This document shows, one piece after another, positions 58,139-64,000 of a stretch of DNA of 64,000 bases; position 1 is the first letter of the stretch, and each line of letters starts with the position of its first letter. The notes beneath the pieces are model-generated. The model was not told the origin of the DNA. It was given only the letters and a program-made list of their open reading frames with translations, and searched no databases. A program made the translations under genes and the position numbers. Origin of the DNA: Zygnema cylindricum (lineage: Eukaryota; Streptophyta; Zygnematophyceae; Zygnematales; Zygnemataceae); contig JBBHKE010000697.1 in assembly GCA_037447655.1 (NCBI GenBank), forward strand, positions 1-64,000, in the 5' to 3' direction.

Positions 58139-58891
58139 CAGAGGTCGCAAAAGTCAAAATTTTACATAACCGAAACCGACCGTTTTTTTTTTCAAAATCT
58201 GAGTAACCGACGCCCGACCGGGTTATGTCACGCTCCAAAATTGTTAACCATTAACCGACCGACGTTTACGAAAATAAAAGTTAACCGAAACTCGATTTCT
58301 CCCAACTAACCGTGCCCGCCCGTAACCGAAAAAGTACAAAATTAACTAATGTACGACGTATGAATAAGCCAAAGATTACGATTTGTCGCGTTCCATTAGA
58401 TTTGCGAAATGAATAGTGTTTACTAGCGTGTCAGATTTGCGACGCTTTGTCGCGTTCCCTAAGATTTGCGAAATAAATAGTGTTACTAACGTGTCAGATT
58501 TGCGACGCTTTGTCGAGTCCCCTAAGTTTTGCGAAATAAATAGTGTTACTACCGCGTCAAATTTGTGACGCTTTGTCGCGTTCCCTAAGATTTGCGAAAT
58601 GAATAGTGTTTCTACCGTGTCAGATTTGCGACGCTAATCATGATGTCACGTACTTCCACGATACCAAAGAGTACAAAGTATAATAATGTAGGGTTGTATG
58701 GACAGTACAAATTTTTCTTTTTTTTTAGTTTTTTGGTTGACCGACCGTAACCGACCGTTTTTTTTTTCTGGTGAATCAACCAACCACAACCGCCCGGCCC
58801 TCAAAATTTGGCAACCGAATCCGTTCCGGAACCGGCGCGGGCGGTCGGTTAACGGTCGGTCACGGTTTCGGTTGACCGTTTGCGACCTCTG
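58139..58891. mobile_element. hAT-like MITE with 8-bp target duplication and internal tandem repeats
   Basis: The ends CAGAGGTCGCAAA at 58139 and its complement ending at 58891 fit the CAG..CTG termini of hAT elements. Subterminal AACCGACCG words occur in both arms. The flanks ATCAGTGG (58131-58138) and ATCGGTGG (58892-58899) match at 7 of 8 bases, an 8-bp duplication as hAT makes. The centre (about 58382-58636) has four copies of a unit of about 63 bases containing GCGACGCTTTGTCG. No transposase frame. Confidence 0.85.
58382..58636. repeat. Tandem repeat, four units of about 63 bases
   Basis: GCGACGCTTTG starts units at about 58439, 58502, 58565 and 58627. Each unit holds GATTTGCGAAAT.AATAGTGTT. 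It forms the core of the hAT-like MITE. Confidence 0.85.
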
Positions 58892-60234
58892 ATCGGTGGA
58901 CAGTTGAAAATCAACCTGAGCGGTCGCTTTGGAAAAAATAATGACAAAAAATTTAAGGTTTGCCTTGTTCGGTGTCCTTTGGGTCATCTTCTCAATTGTA
59001 GTCAGAAGGTTCCGCCACCATGAATGGAGTGAAACATGCATAAGATTAAGACTACAGTTTCAAAGTAATATATCAATTCATTGTTGGATAAGATCACCGC
59101 AGAAACACACAATGTCTGTGATATAAATTTCATTTACAACAAAACAAAGCATAATATTTTGTTTGACACACGTTCTTCTTCTATTTCTATCAAAATAAGG
59201 CGCTACTCTGATTCTGGAAAACAAGACATAGAACGATGTCGATCAATGCGAGGAAGACAAGAAAAACTAGATAAAGCTGAGAATAAGGATTAAGATTACG
59301 ACATTCAAGTGACCGATACGTTGTCGGTTTACAATGTAGTCGAACACATGCTAATGTATTGATTGGCTGCTTGGATTCCATCACTGAAAAAATACACAAT
59401 TTGATATGCATTCCATTTACAAAAGGTTATGCCATCGCGAGTGAAGTACAGCTTGCACAGGATTAAATTACAGTTGCATATAATGTAACAATACAATGCT
59501 TAGATGCGATCACTATTATTTTTGGGAAAACTATGGACTCTTAGCGATGAGATAATCTCGTCGCTAGAATAGCGATGACCAGCGATGAAATGTTGTCTAC
59601 TTTAAAGAGACGTTACAGAATTCAAACGCGTCAGACGAAGAGAAACTTAATACCAAAAAAAATCCGTGCGTACTAAAATGAAACATTCTGTTACGACCTA
59701 CGGACGGAAATCACCGCGGATTATATGGACAGATTCGATTGTCGGTGTACAAACTCCTTATTTGTGTTGGAGAAAGTCGGTGTATGATAGATCATCAGGT
59801 ACAATCAAAGAAGTACCGATCAGCATGAATTACTTAGGACAAATCAAGATTATTTGCAGCAGGAAATTGTACTTAGGATTAAGTGCACTAGGTAGTGGAA
59901 CCGGCAGTACGATAGTGCGCCTACATTGATCTTATTGGCAGATAAATATTCAGATAGTCTTGTTTGTATAAAGTAGGAATTAGACATATGATTGAATTAA
60001 CTTGTACAAGTTCACTAAGGAAAGTGACATTTAAGACTGTTTTTGTAAGTGTGTCACTTTGTGACTGATCAGAGTTTGTGCTTGTTTGTGCTTGAAACTC
60101 TGTCAGTATATTGTTAAGTGTGAGCTCTAAGTGAGCTACGTTGTAAGCCTAAGTGGCTTTTTGTAGTGTTAAGTGTAAGCTGGTCAAAGTGGCCATTTGT
60201 GTGGTTTTTTTGCGTTGTCTTTCTGCTGAATTAA

Positions 60235-62620
60235 ATGGGTGACTCTGTGGGTGACTCTGCAGCTTCTGGTAGTATCCCTGTTGCTGCAGAGCAACAGGTT
60301 ATGGGCCCACAGCCCAGAGTACCTAGGTTTGATGGAGACAACTACTTATATTGGAGAGGAATCATGAAGCTGTATTTTGTCGAAAGAGAGCTCATGAATG
60401 TGGTGGACGGTTCCCTTGCCGAAACAGATCCTACATGGAGCAAGAAGAATACACAGTGTGTCAGCGCGCTCACGAAGGCACTATCTTTAGAAATCCGAAT
60501 GGCACACATTCAGATGGACAAGGCGAAAGAAATTTGGACATCCTTGGAAGATATGTATCAACAAACGAATGTTCAGCGATAAATGATAACTGCTACAAGT
60601 ATTTTTGAGTATAAGTACAATGGTGGTCGTATCTCAGATTATTGTTATGGTCTTAGGAAGTTGTTTTTAGAAAATGCATGCTCAGAAGGTGTTTTTCCTG
60701 CTGCACAGCAAGCCATGTTGCTTATGAGAGGTTTGCTTGAAGAATATAAAGGCGCCTCTAATGCACTAAAGAAAATAGACCAATCATCTTGGAATCTAAC
60801 AATAGCAATTCAGCTAGTGTTAGAAGAAGAATCTACTAATCTAGCAATGAAAGGAAGTAAGTCAGGACAAGTATTGAACACTCAGTTTCAGAATAGAAAT
60901 CAGTATCAAACGGGTCGATCAAGTAACAAAACATGGGCATGTTTTTATTGTTTCAACAAAGGTCATTTGGTACGAGAATGTCCAATTCTGAAGAAAGACG
61001 CTCTGACAGGAAATTTTCGAGAGGGATGGAACAACAACCGACACTCTTCAAACAAAGGACAAAATTATAAGCAACCTGAAAAGGCATCTATCTTTTTGGC
61101 CGAAAAGGAAAATATCCAGGAAGACAAAGAAAAAATTGACAAACAAATTAGCAGTTTTCCAATTGTGTCAAGAAAAGAAATGTTTGCGATGACAAGTGCA
61201 AGATTCGGACCGAAAGAGAACACATGGATTATGGACACAGGAGCATCAGCTCACATGTGTGGAGACATGGAGCTATTTGAAAATCTTGAGCCCATCTCAC
61301 CACAAGACATCTACTATGCAGATGACATCTATGTAGTAGCAAGCTCGAAAGGAAAGGTGAATCTCAAACTCAAAATAGATGGTCAGACAGTAGACAGGAC
61401 TCTGAATGATGTGTTTCCTGTCTGATGTGTTATATATTCCACAGTTCAGTTTGGATTTGTTTAGCACATCATTGGTAGAAAGCAAAGGATTTGAAGTAAG
61501 TTTGAAGCATGGGAAACAAGTGGTCAGTTAGAACGGATTTGTTGCAGCTGTAGGAACAAGAGGAGAAAATATGATGTATAGGCTTAATCTGGCTGACGAA
61601 TTTAATGGAAAGAAAGTTCTTTACTCGGCTGTAACAAATGATAATGATCTATGGAATAAAAGGTTGGGACATGTTCATAGAGAAAAATTAGGAAAAATGG
61701 TGAAAAATGATGTAATCAAAGGAGTAAAACTGTCACAAGATAAGTCAAATGAGCTATGTGATGGATGTGCTCTAGGCAAAATTCACAAACTACCATTTCC
61801 AGTTGCAAGTAATCATATAGCTAAGAGAGTTTTAGAAATAATAAATTCGGATGTTTGGTCTTACAAAATACCTTCTATAGGGGGAGTGCGATATATGCTT
61901 ACACTAACGGATGATTTTTCAAGATATACTAAGGTGTACTTCCTAAAGAAAAAGAGTGACGTCTTTGAGTATTTTCAAGAATATAAAATATGGAGCGAAA
62001 AGATACATGGAGTTCCTATTTTAAATCTCAGATCCAATAACAGAGGCGAATATGTCTCACAGGTGTTTTCAGATTTTCTCAAGGAGCATGGAATTTCTCG
62101 ACAACCAACGGTTCCATACTCACCTGAACAAAATAAAGTTGCAGAAAGATTAAATAGGACACTTGTAGAGTGTGCTCGGACTATGTTGGCAGATAAAGGA
62201 ATAAGTGTGAAATATTGGGCAGAGGCCTTAAATTGTGCTGCATATATTAAAAATAGGCTAGAAAGTAAAGCAACTCCAGGAAAAACTCCTTATGAACTTT
62301 GGACAAAAGAAAAACTCGATGTTAGTCATTTTAGAGTTTTTGGCAGTAAAGTTTTTATACTTTACAATGATCCAAGCAGATGGAAAATGGAGCCAAAAGG
62401 AATGCCTGGCATCCTACTAGGATATGATAATAATGCAAAAGGATATAGAGTCAATATACCAAGTACTGATCAAATTGAAGTCGTCGCCAGTATGATAATA
62501 ATGCAAAAGGATATAGAGTCAATATACCAAGCACTGATCAAATTGAAGTTGCCAGAAACATCCTTGTGAAAGATGAGTCAGAGTCAGTGAATGTATTTGC
62601 ACTAACACCTGAATAGAGAA
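60235..62620 (+). pseudogene. Ty1/copia retrotransposon, broken gag-protease-integrase part
   Basis: Gag starts at ATG 60235 and is cut by one in-frame TAA at 60580-60582. The same frame continues to 61425 with a zinc knuckle (CX2CX4HX4C, about 60940-60981) and the protease motif DTGAS near 61233. An extra 16 bases near 61405-61425 shift the frame. The integrase frame (61571-62569) has the HHCC-type zinc region and a DDE core whose second Asp is Asn (LRSNNRGEY). A 68-base tandem duplication at 62423-62490/62491-62555 shifts the frame again. Reverse transcriptase and RNase H are missing. No LTR is recognised. The element is dead. It is a plant genome element rather than a virus. Confidence 0.9.
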
Positions 62621-62976
62621 GCAAGAGGGAGATGGTCTTGATGGAGTGAGACAAGTGACTAATGAGCAATCTACAACTCCTCACACAGAAATGACGGTGA
62701 CACTTGAGACAGAAACGAATGGATCACCTCAGACAGAAACGAATGAATCCATAGAACATGATATAAGTGGTCCTGCCGAATTTCCGTACGTCCACGGAGG
62801 ACATACTCACGCATTCTCCCAAGTGACGACACGTGTCCCAAGTGTGAATGAACCGTGAACTCCCAACTTCACTGTCACACTAATTTCGGTAATTACTGAA
62901 CCGAACTCAATCAAAAATAGCTTAAGTCCCGAACAGCTCTCTCTCACAGCTGAGGCATAAAGAGGACTTAAGCTTT
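62621..62976. other. Junction between two opposed copia fragments
   Basis: A frame at 62646-62858 with repeated TETN/QTET motifs may be the tail of the integrase-proximal region of the plus-strand element. No domain is seen. The remainder shows nothing recognisable. Confidence 0.45.
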
Positions 62977-64000
62977 CTAAAAAACAACATGATGCGCAGA
63001 TTTCACATAGAAAAATTGAAGGGTTCCATCCTCGACACGCTCCCGAGAATAGTGATATTGGATGTCGATGTACTTGGTGCCCTTGTGGTGAATTGGATTC
63101 TTGATCAAAACAAGGGCACCTTCAGAATCGGAGTTGATGGGAGTGGGTCCGGGTGGAGGAAAACCAAGATTGGTGAGAAGGGTTCGAAGCCAAACAGCTT
63201 CCTTAGCGGCATGGCAAGTAGCCATGTATTCAACTTCAGTAATGGAGCAAGCTGTAGTAGGTTGTTTCCTGCAAGACAAAGAGATAAGCCCATTCCCCAA
63301 GAAAAAACAAGAGCCTGTAGTAAAATAGCGGAAAAACATCTTGCGCCCAATCAGAGTCAACAAAGCCAATGAGGGTAGTAGAACTAGAGGAGGAGTAAGA
63401 GAGGAGGAGTAAGTGAGGCAGAAGGATTTAGTGCCTTGCAGATATCGAAAGACTCATTTAGCAGCCGCAAGATGATCTAGAGAAGGTTTTTGAAGAAATT
63501 GACTAAGTTTTGTAACCGCTCTAGCAATATCTGGCCGAGTGGCTTGCATGGCATACATAACAGCGCCCACCATATAGCGGTAAGTGGCATGGAGCAGAGG
63601 GGAGAGGAGGGTGTCGGTGGAGGGGACAAGAGGAGAATTGGCATCCAAAGGGGTGGAGATAGAAGAGCAATCGGTCATACCAAAACGGTCAAGGAGATCA
63701 AAGACAAAGGTTTCCTGGGAGATGCAAAGAGTCTTAGTGGAGCGATTACGGAGGACTTGGATTCCAAGGTAATATGTGAGTTCAACGAGGTCACTCATGT
63801 CAAAATAACGTTAAAGGAGTTTAACGCTGGAAATTTCAGAAAGAGACGGACCAACAAGGATGAGGTCATCAACAAAAATAGCAACGATGATTAAAGAAGC
63901 ACCTAAGCCACAAAAATAGATGCTAAAGTTAGCGTCAATGCAAGTGAAGCCTTCTTTCTTCATAGTGGCATCGATAATCTGGTTCCAAACACGAGGAGAT
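62977..64000 (-). pseudogene. Ty1/copia retrotransposon, broken reverse transcriptase and RNase H (runs off window)
   Basis: Read on the minus strand from the right edge: the RT palm with FVDDLILVG (about 63848-63874; family YVDD), a TAA codon within the next RT segment (about 63808), then LTYYLGIQVLR and the RT C-terminus (63454-63798). A frameshifted join leads into RNase H (about 62998-63290), with SCRKQPTTACSITEVEYMA, NPIHHKGTKYIDIQYHYSRE and an early stop near 62977. No 3' LTR is visible. It is opposite in strand to the gag-integrase fragment, so the two are separate insertions or a rearranged one. Confidence 0.88.

Larger units (their letters stand above)
56579..60234. other. Interval between BCNT gene start and the copia element
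   Basis: No gene is supported. It holds the BCNT 5' flank (about 320 bases), two adjacent MITEs (56902-58058), a hAT-like MITE (58139-58891), and about 1.3 kb of AT-rich sequence (58900-60234). The last part of that may include the leader or LTR of the copia element. I could not define LTR ends or a primer-binding site. Confidence 0.6.

Noticed and set aside
59666-59929. An 87-residue open frame before the copia gag
   Set aside because: No recognisable family and no clear link to the element.
1-64000. CRISPR arrays, rRNA or tRNA genes, bacterial operons
   Set aside because: None were recognised. The window is plant nuclear DNA and its regular repeats are microsatellites, tandem units or transposon ends.

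Overview
The window is nuclear DNA of a green plant. The evidence is intron-containing genes for LHCII chlorophyll a/b-binding proteins with chloroplast transit peptides, a plant-type synaptotagmin with SMP and C2 domains, a BCNT/SWC5 gene, and Ty1/copia retrotransposon pieces. Coding exons are GC-rich and spacers are AT-rich. The LHCII sequences look like a non-seed streptophyte (charophyte alga or early land plant), but I cannot name the species from sequence alone.

Positions 3.4-35 kb hold an LHCB array built from head-to-head pairs. Numbered left to right: 1(-)/2(+), 3(-)/4(+), 5(-)/6(+), 8(-)/9(+) and 10(-)/11(+). Each pair shares one promoter region of about 0.5-1.7 kb, and neighbouring pairs converge on spacers of 1.5-2.9 kb. 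Copy 3 has a one-base deletion. Copy 7 (21.6 kb) is a collapsed sixth pair: part of a minus-strand exon 2 fused to the 3'UTR of a lost plus-strand partner. Two spacers also hold short LHCB 3'-end relics. Every intact gene has one phase-0 intron at the same place. Copies 1-9 carry an RKT N-terminus (putative phospho-threonine) and WYGADR; copies 10 and 11 lack RKT and have WYGPDR, so they form a second LHCII subtype with its own G-box-rich promoter.

The array lies between inverted copies of the 3' end of a synaptotagmin-like gene. Positions 1-480 on the plus strand match 36570-37085 on the minus strand almost exactly. The right copy is a nine-exon gene (36.9-45.2 kb, minus), probably an ER-plasma membrane contact-site lipid-transfer protein. 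The left copy runs off the window.

Positions 45.4-52.2 kb hold mostly small inverted-repeat DNA elements: a GTACT-bounded segment, a 950-bp element with 17-bp terminal inverted repeats, a composite foldback and a TACACCGCG-family MITE. A seven-exon BCNT/SWC5 gene (SWR1 chromatin-remodelling subunit) lies at 52.2-56.6 kb on the minus strand. Two more TACACCGCG MITEs and a hAT-like MITE with an 8-bp target duplication follow. From 60.2 kb to the right edge lie two broken Ty1/copia elements in opposite orientation.

The most interesting system is the divergently paired LHCB array: shared asymmetric promoters, block duplications and inversions, gene-conversion mosaics, one MITE inside a shared promoter, and inverted flanking duplications.
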